From Prevotellaceae bacterium (GTDB taxonomy: Bacteria > Bacteroidota > Bacteroidia > Bacteroidales > Bacteroidaceae): 9,002 nt of DNA. The notes under the pieces are model-generated. The model was not told the DNA's origin. It made no database searches and saw only the letters and a program-made list of their open reading frames with translations. Below, in pieces: positions 1 to 5,503 of this stretch. The DNA is taken from positions 1 to 9,002 of the forward strand of contig JAJPYW010000245.1 in NCBI GenBank assembly GCA_021204715.1, given 5' to 3'. Positions within the stretch are counted from its first letter, which is position 1; each line of letters opens with the position of its first letter. A program made the position numbers and the translations under genes.

Positions 1-211
1 CGATGATTACATAATCCTCGTAATTCTGGGCGCCTTCCACCTTGATGTCGGCTATTTCATACTTTTTAGGCGTTCCCGTATAGAGGATGACCGGCTTCTC
101 GGTGTCGTCCTGCATCTCATCTGTCCCGTTCACCTCTTGCGCCGCCGCCCGTCCCGTTCCGAAGAGCAGGACAACCAACGACACCATTAGGAAGAAAATA
201 CGATATTGCAT
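1..211 (-). CDS. bamA: BamA-like outer membrane assembly protein, N-terminal part (partial)
   Basis: The reverse strand from ATG at 211 stays open to the window edge, giving 70 residues. The start MQYRIFFLMVSLVVLLF, followed by GTGRAAAQ, is a Sec signal peptide with likely cleavage after AAA or AAAQ. A short acidic stretch follows, then a segment beginning YEIADIKVEGAQNYEDY, which has the look of the first POTRA domain in BamA/Omp85 proteins of Bacteroidetes. BamA folds and inserts beta-barrel proteins into the outer membrane. The gene lies 20 bp downstream of uppS on the same strand, so the two are probably co-transcribed; a uppS-bamA pairing is familiar in this phylum. The C-terminal barrel lies outside the window, so the identity rests on the N-terminus and context. 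A different POTRA-containing protein is possible but less likely. Confidence 0.8.
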   Translation of the reverse strand, partial: MQYRIFFLMVSLVVLLFGTGRAAAQEVNGTDEMQDDTEKPVILYTGTPKKYEIADIKVEGAQNYEDYVII

Positions 212-231
212 CTACGTTACTTGGTTATATA

Positions 232-972
232 TTAATCCGCACTGACTTGTTCACTGGTCTTGCCGTAACGCCGTTCCCGCAGCTGGTAGCTCAAGATGGC
301 TTTATGGAACTCATCCACACGGAAGTCAGGCCAATAAGTATCACAAAAATAGAGTTCTGAATAGGCGCATTGCCAAAGCAGGTAGTTGCTCAGGCGAAGC
401 TCTCCGCCCGTACGGATGAGCAAATCAGGGTCGGGCATGAAGGCGGTGGCAAGGTGACGCGCTATGAAAGCACTGTCAATCTCTTCGGCACGTACCTGCC
501 CTTCGGCCGCCATCCGGGCAATCTGCCGCACGGCTTGGGTAATCTCCCAATGCGAGGAGTAGCTCAACGCCAGCACTAAACACATACCCGTGTTCCCGGC
601 CGTGTGTGCCACGCAAAGAGCCAGCCGTTCCTGTACATTTTGGGGCAGCTTGGCCACATCGCCTATGATGCGGAAGCGGATGTTGTTCTTCATGAAAGTC
701 TCCTCTTCGATGGAGTCGAACAGCAGCGTCATGAGTGCCTCCACCTCCGCTGACGGGCGGTTCCAGTTCTCGGTAGAAAAGGTGTACAATGTCAAGAACC
801 CCACTCCCAGCCGGGCGGCCTCCTCGGCGATGACATGCACCGTCTCGGCACCTATCTGGTGTCCGTAAGTACGGTCACGCCCGCGTTGCTTGGCCCATCG
901 CCCGTTCCCGTCCATGATGATTGCCACATGGCGGGGAATCCGGTTCTTATCTATTTGCATTGTATCTTGCAT
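232..972 (-). CDS. uppS: Isoprenyl transferase (undecaprenyl diphosphate synthase)
   Basis: This cis-prenyltransferase adds isopentenyl units to farnesyl diphosphate to make undecaprenyl diphosphate, the lipid carrier for peptidoglycan and surface glycans; it acts in the cytoplasm at the membrane. Visible signatures, counted from the upstream GTG at 987, are [17 protein letters not shown] (residues 20-36, catalytic Asp 26), STENWNRP (71-78), YSSHWEIT (143-150) and [10 protein letters not shown] (192-201) followed by [12 protein letters not shown]. All are hallmark uppS motifs. Three in-frame starts exist: GTG at 987, ATG at 972 and ATG at 960. I chose 972 because it gives 246 aa and about ten residues before RIPRH, which fits the family as I recall it, and because it avoids a GTG start. 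bamA begins 20 bp downstream. Function is near certain; the start is not. Confidence 0.96.
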   Translation of the reverse strand: MQDTMQIDKNRIPRHVAIIMDGNGRWAKQRGRDRTYGHQIGAETVHVIAEEAARLGVGFLTLYTFSTENWNRPSAEVEALMTLLFDSIEEETFMKNNIRFRIIGDVAKLPQNVQERLALCVAHTAGNTGMCLVLALSYSSHWEITQAVRQIARMAAEGQVRAEEIDSAFIARHLATAFMPDPDLLIRTGGELRLSNYLLWQCAYSELYFCDTYWPDFRVDEFHKAILSYQLRERRYGKTSEQVSAD

Positions 973-1065
973 CTTTATTGTACTCACACTTCACCACCCG
1001 GCATTCATCATAAAAGCGACGGGACCTTGTTCCCCCTTGGGGCGGAAAGTGTCTATTACAAGTCG

Positions 1066-1123
1066 CAAAAATAGGAACAATTTTTCGATATTCAGCCTTG
1101 CAGAGAAGATTTATACAAAATTA
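1066..1123 (-). promoter_or_regulatory. Candidate uppS promoter region (two -7 boxes)
   Basis: On the reverse strand upstream of uppS there are two matches to the Bacteroidetes -7 element TAnnTTTG: TATTTTTG at 1073-1066 and TAATTTTG at 1123-1116. Neither has a TTTG -33 box at the expected spacing, so each is only a partial promoter. The nearer one would leave a leader of about 85-90 nt before the ATG at 972. The 174-bp gap to the DUF4831 gene suggests uppS-bamA can be transcribed separately. Confidence 0.35.
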
Positions 1124-1143
1124 TAGATAATACACCCGTTTTT

Positions 1144-1159
1144 CTCGATGAGTATCGAG
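1144..1159 (-). other. Small hairpin just after the DUF4831 stop
   Basis: CTCGAT-GAGT-ATCGAG is a perfect 6-bp stem with a 4-nt loop, starting 3 nt after the DUF4831 stop codon. In the transcript it is followed by a run of A rather than U, so it is not a canonical intrinsic terminator. It could protect the 3' end of the message or be a weak transcription end. Confidence 0.3.
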
Positions 1160-1161
1160 GC

Positions 1162-2211
1162 TCAATACCCCTCTCTGTCCACCTTGACAAGCGCGCCGGT
1201 GGCCGTGTCGAAGAGCACTTTGGTGGTGCTGTTCTTGTTAAAAAGCACGGGAGCCAAGTACTCCACCGTGCCGAACTGCGTGACGGGCAACTCGGCTTGG
1301 GCCACCTGCTTGTTGTTGCAGGTCAAGGTGACGCGCGCCCGTCCGGGCACGTTGTAGGCCACGCCGTCCACCTTCTTCTTGCCGTCGTCGGCGGGGATGG
1401 CGGGCGTTTTCAGGTCGACAAGGGAGAGGTAATAAGGCTCGCCGGAAAGGTCGTCTTCGTCCACCAAGCCTGCATACTTGGAGAAGCGGAAGACAAGCTT
1501 GTGGTCCATCTCTTCGGGCGCGAGGCGCACGGTGAAGGTATCGGGCACGTCTTGCCGCTTGCCTTGGAACATCTCGAGCATGGCCTGCTCCTGCACGTTC
1601 AAGTTATCGAGCATGATTTTCAGCTGCGCGCCGTCTTGGGGCATGTTGTCGGCCTCGCCGCGCAACAAGGCATTACGGCTTTCACGGATGCTGTATATCT
1701 CCTTGGCCACCAATTCGGCCATCTTGGCGCGCGACGAGGCGGCCAGTATTTCTTCGGTAAGGAAGCCGCGCGGGTCCACCGTGGCGGCCGCCGCCTCTTC
1801 AGCAGGGCCGGTGGCGTCGCCGCCGCTGTAAGGCATGTTAATGGAGCGCACGATGCCGTCGCGCGTCAACTCCATGAGCGGGGCCACCGTCTTGTCTTTC
1901 AGCTTCACGAAATAGACATGCTCGCTGTCGGGCACGCCCGCCACGCGCAACTCGATCTTGTTGATTTCCCAGTAGGTCTCCCCGGTGGCCGAAAGGCCTT
2001 TTAAATAGAGGTAGCGCTCGGCATACTTGCAGAACTCGCCGGGTGTATAGGTATGTTTGGTCGTCTCGATGGCGATTTCCACTTGGGTTTGGGGAAGCAC
2101 GTAAGTCACGCCATAGTCCTTGCCGCGCATCACGCCTGCGGTCACCTCGGTTTGTGCGTAAATACATGCCGGCAACAGCAGCGCGGCGAGCAGCACCATA
2201 TTCTTCTTCAT
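1162..2211 (-). CDS. DUF4831 family exported protein
   Basis: The 349-aa product starts MKKNMVLLAALLLPACIYAQ, an N-terminal export signal. Cleavage after IYA by signal peptidase I is likely; LPAC at 13-16 could instead be read as a lipobox. The mature part contains TYVLPQTQVEIAIETTKH, then YAERYLYLKG, which I recognise as the pattern of the DUF4831 family of Bacteroidetes. Its biochemical function is unknown. No catalytic motif, transmembrane segment or repeat is obvious, and an envelope location is inferred from the signal. An in-frame ATG lies at 2232, but it would fall at or just past the expected transcription start and add seven residues ahead of a clean signal peptide, so I prefer the ATG at 2211. 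The gene is GC-rich and appears monocistronic, with 174 bp before uppS. Confidence 0.8.
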   Translation of the reverse strand: MKKNMVLLAALLLPACIYAQTEVTAGVMRGKDYGVTYVLPQTQVEIAIETTKHTYTPGEFCKYAERYLYLKGLSATGETYWEINKIELRVAGVPDSEHVYFVKLKDKTVAPLMELTRDGIVRSINMPYSGGDATGPAEEAAAATVDPRGFLTEEILAASSRAKMAELVAKEIYSIRESRNALLRGEADNMPQDGAQLKIMLDNLNVQEQAMLEMFQGKRQDVPDTFTVRLAPEEMDHKLVFRFSKYAGLVDEDDLSGEPYYLSLVDLKTPAIPADDGKKKVDGVAYNVPGRARVTLTCNNKQVAQAELPVTQFGTVEYLAPVLFNKNSTTKVLFDTATGALVKVDREGY

Positions 2212-2240
2212 AAATATAATTTTTATAGCCATTTGGCAAA

Positions 2241-2248
2241 CAAAGTTA
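2241..2248 (-). promoter_or_regulatory. Candidate -7 promoter box for the DUF4831 gene
   Basis: Reverse-strand TAACTTTG matches the Bacteroidetes -7 consensus TAnnTTTG. Transcription would begin a few bases downstream, leaving a leader of roughly 25 nt before the ATG at 2211. No clear TTTG -33 box is seen at the expected spacing, so the call rests on the -7 box and its position. Confidence 0.45.
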
Positions 2249-2381
2249 ATGAAGTTCTTCGGATTAGCGCATGTCTATTACGAAAGATTAACGAAGTACT
2301 GCCAAGCCGCGTGCAAGAACGCGCGAAACAGCGTATGCCGGCGCGCTTGACAAGGAAGAATCAATTGGTTTCAGCTGTTGG

Positions 2382-2450
2382 ATGGAAGCGCTTCGATAAC
2401 ACATACGGAAGCGCTTAGATAGACTGCATGGAAGCGCTTCGATAATTTCT
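2382..2450. repeat. Three 23-bp-phased repeats with palindromic GAAGCGCTTC core
   Basis: GGAAGCGCTTCGATAA begins at 2384 and again at 2430; between them GGAAGCGCTTAGATA begins at 2407. Start-to-start distances are exactly 23 bp in both cases. Copies 1 and 3 carry a perfect 10-bp palindrome, GAAGCGCTTC, and copy 2 keeps the 8-bp core AAGCGCTT. The spacer bases between cores differ, so the conserved part is the core plus GATA. The block lies in the divergent region, about 90 bp upstream of the flavodoxin -7 box and about 135 bp upstream of the DUF4831 -7 box. AAGCGCTT with a central CG resembles LacI-family operator cores such as CcpA cre sites. An operator array is therefore the leading reading, but no regulator is encoded in the window. 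A weaker GCGCTTGA occurs at 2343-2350. Confidence 0.75.
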
Positions 2451-2471
2451 GTGGATAGTATCCCTATTTCT

Positions 2472-2499
2472 GTCAGACTGACTAATTATTGTTAAACAA
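2472..2499. promoter_or_regulatory. Two short odd-centred dyads upstream of the flavodoxin gene
   Basis: GTCAG-a-CTGAC (2472-2482) and TTGTT-a-AACAA (2489-2499) each have perfect 5-bp arms around a single A, with centres 17 bp apart. They lie between the 23-bp repeats and the flavodoxin -7 box, a position suited to a regulator binding site. Arms this short can arise by chance. Confidence 0.3.
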
Positions 2500-2532
2500 C
2501 TACATTCCGTGCACAACCCGCAAACAAAGACG

Positions 2533-2540
2533 TAATTTTG
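2533..2540 (+). promoter_or_regulatory. Candidate -7 promoter box for the flavodoxin gene
   Basis: TAATTTTG matches TAnnTTTG and lies 41 bp before the ATG at 2582, giving a leader of about 35 nt. There is no convincing TTTG at -33. A weak -33 box would fit a promoter that needs an activator bound upstream. Confidence 0.5.
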
Positions 2541-2581
2541 CAGAGAAAACAGTATAAACATCATCTAAACAATCATTCACA

Positions 2582-3409
2582 ATGAAAAAGACAGTATTCT
2601 TATGCGCCGCGGCAGCAGCCTTGTGCGTGGCGTGCGGCCCGGCAAAGAAGGGCGGTGAACCCGAACCCGAGCACAAGTACTTGGTACTTTATTATTCACA
2701 GACCGGCAATACGGAAGAAGTGGCCGAAGACATTGCCGAGTTGGTCTATGCCGAGGCCGTCAGCTTTGATGTAGAGACACCTTACAACGGCACTTTCGAC
2801 GAGACCATAGAGCGTTGCTTGGCCGAGCAGCAGGCCGACACCCTTTCACCGTTGATGCCGTTGGACATCGATCTTGACGATTACGACGTCATCTTCTTGG
2901 GCTACCCCGTTTGGTTCGGCACCTACGCCCGCCCCGTAGCCTCTTTGTTGAAAGAGTTGGACTTTAGCGGCAAAACCATCGTGCCCTTCTGCACCTTCGG
3001 AAGCGGCGGACTCTCCTCGAGCGTGAACGACCTGCGCGCGGCCCTGCCCGAGGCGACAGTGACCGACGGCTTCGGCATACGCGCCGCCCGCATCGACAAG
3101 GCGGCTGCCGAAGTGGAGCGGTTCCTCATCGTGAACGACTATATGGACGGCGATGTCGAAGAGCTGCCCGATTACTCCGCACAACAACCCGTTACCGAAG
3201 CCGAGACAGCCATCTTCCAAACCGCTTGCGGTGATTATCCCATGCCCATAGGCACACCCGTATCATTCGGCACACGCGTTACCCCCGAGGGTACCGACTA
3301 CCTCTTTACCGTCAGCACCAAGAACCCCGAAGGCCAGGACGGTACCGCCACCGTCTACATCACCTGCCCCGCAGGTGGCACACCCGAGTTCACGTCGGTG
3401 GAACGATAA
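2582..3409 (+). CDS. Flavodoxin-domain lipoprotein with extra C-terminal domain
   Basis: The 275-aa product starts MKKTVFLCAAAAALCVACG. This is a signal peptide ending in CVAC, so Cys18 is the likely lipidated residue, although the -3 position is C rather than the usual L. A short Lys/Gly/Glu/Pro linker follows. Residues 33-180 form a flavodoxin fold: YYSQTGNTEE (37-46) is the FMN phosphate loop, GYPVWFGTYARP (107-118) and TFGSGGLSSS (138-147) are the isoalloxazine-side loops. Flavodoxins carry electrons or act as FMN-dependent quinone reductases, normally in the cytoplasm; here an envelope location is inferred. Residues from about 205 to 275 (FQTACGDYPMPIGTPVSFGT onwards) exceed a plain flavodoxin and form a second small domain of unknown function. 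The gene appears monocistronic. ATG at 2582 is the only start that keeps the complete signal peptide. Confidence 0.88.
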   Translation: MKKTVFLCAAAAALCVACGPAKKGGEPEPEHKYLVLYYSQTGNTEEVAEDIAELVYAEAVSFDVETPYNGTFDETIERCLAEQQADTLSPLMPLDIDLDDYDVIFLGYPVWFGTYARPVASLLKELDFSGKTIVPFCTFGSGGLSSSVNDLRAALPEATVTDGFGIRAARIDKAAAEVERFLIVNDYMDGDVEELPDYSAQQPVTEAETAIFQTACGDYPMPIGTPVSFGTRVTPEGTDYLFTVSTKNPEGQDGTATVYITCPAGGTPEFTSVER

Positions 3410-3411
3410 GC

Positions 3412-3427
3412 CCTATTATATAATAGG
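3412..3427. repeat. Perfect 16-bp AT-rich palindrome
   Basis: CCTATTATATAATAGG is self-complementary over all 16 bases, beginning 3 nt after the flavodoxin stop codon. As a hairpin it would have almost no loop and no U tail, so it is a poor terminator. It could be a protein-binding site or simply a chance AT-rich dyad. Confidence 0.6.
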
Positions 3428-3439
3428 TATAAGGCTAAA

Positions 3440-3517
3440 GAGGCAAGCGGCGGCTGACGTAAAGCTGCAAGCTGATACATCAGGTGTAGGGCTGTAAGTT
3501 GCGGGGCCGCTTCCCTC
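3440..3517 (+). other. Possible structured RNA element downstream of the flavodoxin gene
   Basis: Long-range arms GAGGCAAGCGGC (3440-3451) and GCCGCTTCCCTC (3506-3517) pair over 11 of 12 positions. They enclose 54 nt that contain a further perfect hairpin, CTGAT-AC-ATCAG (3472-3483). A closing stem plus an internal hairpin suggests a folded 3' UTR or a small RNA. There is no protein-coding reading, and I recognise no known RNA family. The strand is assumed from the flanking genes. Confidence 0.35.
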
Positions 3518-3527
3518 CTACTTAAAC

Positions 3528-3584
3528 AGTGAAATTCCCATCAGAAAAACATAAATAACTTGTTTTTCTGATGGGAATTTCACT
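3528..3584 (+). terminator. 24-bp perfect inverted repeat, probable terminator of the flavodoxin unit
   Basis: The left arm at 3528-3551 (AGTGAAATTCCCATCAG then AAAAACA) and the right arm at 3561-3584 are perfect reverse complements over 24 bp, separated by a 9-nt loop, TAAATAACT. The right arm contains TTTTT near the loop, and CTCTATTTG follows the stem. It sits 118 bp after the flavodoxin stop and before the tRNA promoter, which suits a strong transcription stop. The stem is longer than an intrinsic terminator needs and lacks a clean U tail, so a small mobile or repeated palindromic element is an alternative. Confidence 0.6.
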
Positions 3585-3714
3585 CTATTTGTAGCGCGAA
3601 AGGATTTGGTATAGCATGCGGACGGATTTATCGGTATTTGGGATTATCCCGGCGACGGCTGCCGGCCAAACGTACCATAGAAAGCGGCAGGTGAAAATAA
3701 AAACCGCCTATTTG

Positions 3715-3745
3715 TTTGCGCGTTCAAAATAAATCCCTACATTTG
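3715..3745 (+). promoter_or_regulatory. Promoter of tRNA-Pro
   Basis: TTTG at 3715-3718, a 19-bp spacer and TACATTTG at 3738-3745 fit the Bacteroidetes housekeeping promoter (TTTG, 19-21 bp, TAnnTTTG) exactly. Transcription would start near 3750, roughly 28 nt before the mature tRNA 5' end. It is the best promoter match in the window. Confidence 0.8.
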
Positions 3746-3778
3746 CACCGCTGAAGCCGAAACGCTGATTAGCTGATT

Positions 3779-3854
3779 CGGGGTGTAGCTCAGCCCGGTT
3801 TAGAGTACGCGTCTGGGGGGCGTGTGGTCGCTGGTTCGAATCCAGTCACCCCGA
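3779..3854 (+). tRNA. tRNA-Pro (anticodon GGG)
   Basis: The 76-nt cloverleaf reads clearly. The acceptor stem CGGGGTG pairs with CACCCCG over 7 of 7 bp. The D arm is GCTC/GAGT, and the anticodon stem CGCGT/GCGTG pairs with G-U wobbles. The loop CTGGGGG places GGG at positions 34-36, which reads proline codons CCC and CCU. The T arm is GCTGG-TTCGAAT-CCAGT, and the discriminator base is A. CCA is not encoded (CAA follows) and must be added after transcription. The gene has its own promoter and terminator, and its 3' side borders the restriction-modification genes. Confidence 0.96.
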
Positions 3855-3863
3855 CAAGCAAAC

Positions 3864-3913
3864 AAAGCACTGATAATCAAAACTTGACGTGAGATTTATC
3901 AGTGCTTTTTCTT
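3864..3913 (+). terminator. tRNA-Pro terminator, probably bidirectional
   Basis: AAAGCACTGATAA (3864-3876) and TTATCAGTGCTTT (3896-3908) are perfect 13-bp arms around a 19-nt loop. In the plus direction the stem ends in TTTTTCTTT, a good U tail 10 nt after the tRNA. In the minus direction the stem is followed by a T-rich stretch (TTTGTTTGC), so it may also end the convergent methyltransferase transcript. The right arm overlaps the last codons of that gene. Confidence 0.8.
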
Positions 3914-5500
3914 TGCTGTCTCTTCCATTACTTGGCCACTAAACAAGTTGGGGGCAGATTGAATATATAGCCATTTTTGATATTCGCCTATCGTATCTTG
4001 CGAAATATCAAGGCTTGAAAAATCCACGGATTTAGAAAGCTGACAAAGATTAATTCTCATGAGCAGTTCTCTACTTACTATACGTTTTGCATCCATGAAA
4101 CATATATTTCGGATAAAACGCTTGAGCATATCATTTTGTAGCATGAAAAGCGTAAGCTTGGCGTATTCAATTTTATCAAATCCCAACAGGTAGCATGTGT
4201 CGTCCACCATTACAGGCTTGCCGTCAACGGGCTCTACCAAAGAAAAGACCATGTCTGCATACAATGCGGAAATAACTATCTTGTAAGGAGCAAAAGAATA
4301 ACTACCTAAGCCAAAGACGCTGAATCTTGGTTTGTTCCGGTAAACAATACTCTTTCTTTTGTCAAAATAAGCAGCGTGCGACAAGAGATATGCGTATGTT
4401 TTAGGAGCTGTTCTTTTCAAGGTAGAAGTATCTTCTGAAACACTTGATTGGGGCAGTACCAAATATTTCCTAACTCCTTTCATACCTTTTCCAATATCCG
4501 AACTTTTTAGCAAAGGAAAGACTGTTTGGCCATCCACTTCAACAACCTCTTTTAACCCGTTATAGTATATGGATCCATTCAACGACAACTCCATGACTTT
4601 CGAACAGTCATGTTTTATACCCGACCTCCAAACCAGTGGAGAATGACCATCAAGAAAACAGGTTTTCCGGTAATCTTGCACATTGGAAACAAACGCCCCG
4701 TTTACCCATCCAAATGAATGGGAAAACCTTCTTGTATAAAAGTCGTATGACGCGCACAAACATTGACAATCCTCTCCTATAAGGCACTCAAATAAAGACG
4801 CTGCGACCGCCACTTTAAATTCCTTCTTAGCGTCAAAACAAAGTTGTCGAATATCTTGTATGCGGTGCGGCCTGAAGTTTTGCCTGTATAAAATGTTCTT
4901 TACAACAGAGCTTTTGACAAGCAATGCCAAATGCGTATGATGATGACAAGAAAAAGCATCGATTATCAAATTGCAGACGCTCTCGGCTATGTCAAAGTTT
5001 CCCTTTCCTGTTATGGCTTCTATTCCCTTGGCTTTATTGATATTGACTTTTACCGGCAAGTTGGTGCCGCCATTTCTCCCCATTCCACTGTTGGTTACCC
5101 ATGGAGGGTTTCCCAATACCAATATATTTTGATGTTGGTTATCGTTTACAATTCTTTTGAAGTCAAATGTAAACACGTTTGTATTGTATAACTCATAATG
5201 GATAATGCGGTTGCGGTTCAGATATTCTTTAAGTTTTTGTTCTGTTTGATTGATATATCCGTTGAAAATCTCTATACCATAGACTTTTTTTATACTACCA
5301 AATACATCCAAGGCAGCGACAATAAAATTTCCCGTTCCGCAAGTTGGTTCCACGATAACATCGGGCGTAACGCCCTTGTTTTGTAAATACAAACATACCT
5401 TTTTAGCAAACTCATAATTGGTTTGCCAATCGCCATAATCTTCACGTGATGCAGCCTCCTTTGCGGATATGGGCGCCGGTGTATATACGGACATATCCAT
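3899..5500 (-). CDS. Type II N6-adenine-type DNA methyltransferase
   Basis: The 533-aa product carries the marks of an S-adenosylmethionine-dependent amino-methyltransferase. A motif X-like segment YGDWQTNYEFAKKVC lies at 22-36. Motif I, EPTCGTGNF (51-59), binds SAM, and a motif II acid sits at Glu77 (YGIE). The catalytic NPPW tetrad is at 131-134, within VLGNPPWVTNSG. Motif I before NPPW, with about 390 residues after it for target recognition, fits a gamma-like arrangement. Its likely role is to methylate adenine in the recognition site of the nuclease encoded immediately upstream; the site cannot be read from sequence. The start is ATG 5500 (MDM), with ATG 5494 as an alternative. The gene is markedly AT-richer than flanking genes, and its stop overlaps the tRNA terminator arm. 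A solitary or phase-type methylase role is less likely given the paired gene. Confidence 0.88.
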   Translation of the reverse strand: MDMSVYTPAPISAKEAASREDYGDWQTNYEFAKKVCLYLQNKGVTPDVIVEPTCGTGNFIVAALDVFGSIKKVYGIEIFNGYINQTEQKLKEYLNRNRIIHYELYNTNVFTFDFKRIVNDNQHQNILVLGNPPWVTNSGMGRNGGTNLPVKVNINKAKGIEAITGKGNFDIAESVCNLIIDAFSCHHHTHLALLVKSSVVKNILYRQNFRPHRIQDIRQLCFDAKKEFKVAVAASLFECLIGEDCQCLCASYDFYTRRFSHSFGWVNGAFVSNVQDYRKTCFLDGHSPLVWRSGIKHDCSKVMELSLNGSIYYNGLKEVVEVDGQTVFPLLKSSDIGKGMKGVRKYLVLPQSSVSEDTSTLKRTAPKTYAYLLSHAAYFDKRKSIVYRNKPRFSVFGLGSYSFAPYKIVISALYADMVFSLVEPVDGKPVMVDDTCYLLGFDKIEYAKLTLFMLQNDMLKRFIRNICFMDAKRIVSRELLMRINLCQLSKSVDFSSLDISQDTIGEYQKWLYIQSAPNLFSGQVMEETAKKKH

Positions 5501-5503
5501 ACG

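Noticed and set aside
991..1011. Six-codon leader frame (MMNAGW) upstream of uppS on the minus strand
   Set aside because: It is too short and without attenuator structure or codon bias that would mark a leader peptide.
1297..2004. Long plus-strand open frame (235 codons) opposite the DUF4831 gene
   Set aside because: It is antisense to a recognisable coding gene, is rich in His, Gly, Val and Leu as expected from a GC-rich reverse strand, and has no domain signature.
2237..2246. Decamer GCAAACAAAG at 2237, 2520 and 3858
   Set aside because: Short A-rich word partly overlapping promoter-like sequence; positions and orientation show no consistent relation to genes.
2382..2450. CRISPR-like array from the three 23-bp-period repeats
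   Set aside because: The repeat core is about 15 bp and the gaps only about 8 bp, far too short for spacers, and no cas genes are present.
3616..3732. A 38-codon open frame (MRTDLSVFGI...) before tRNA-Pro
   Set aside because: It runs over the -33 box of the tRNA promoter and has no recognisable protein feature; it is probably a chance frame.
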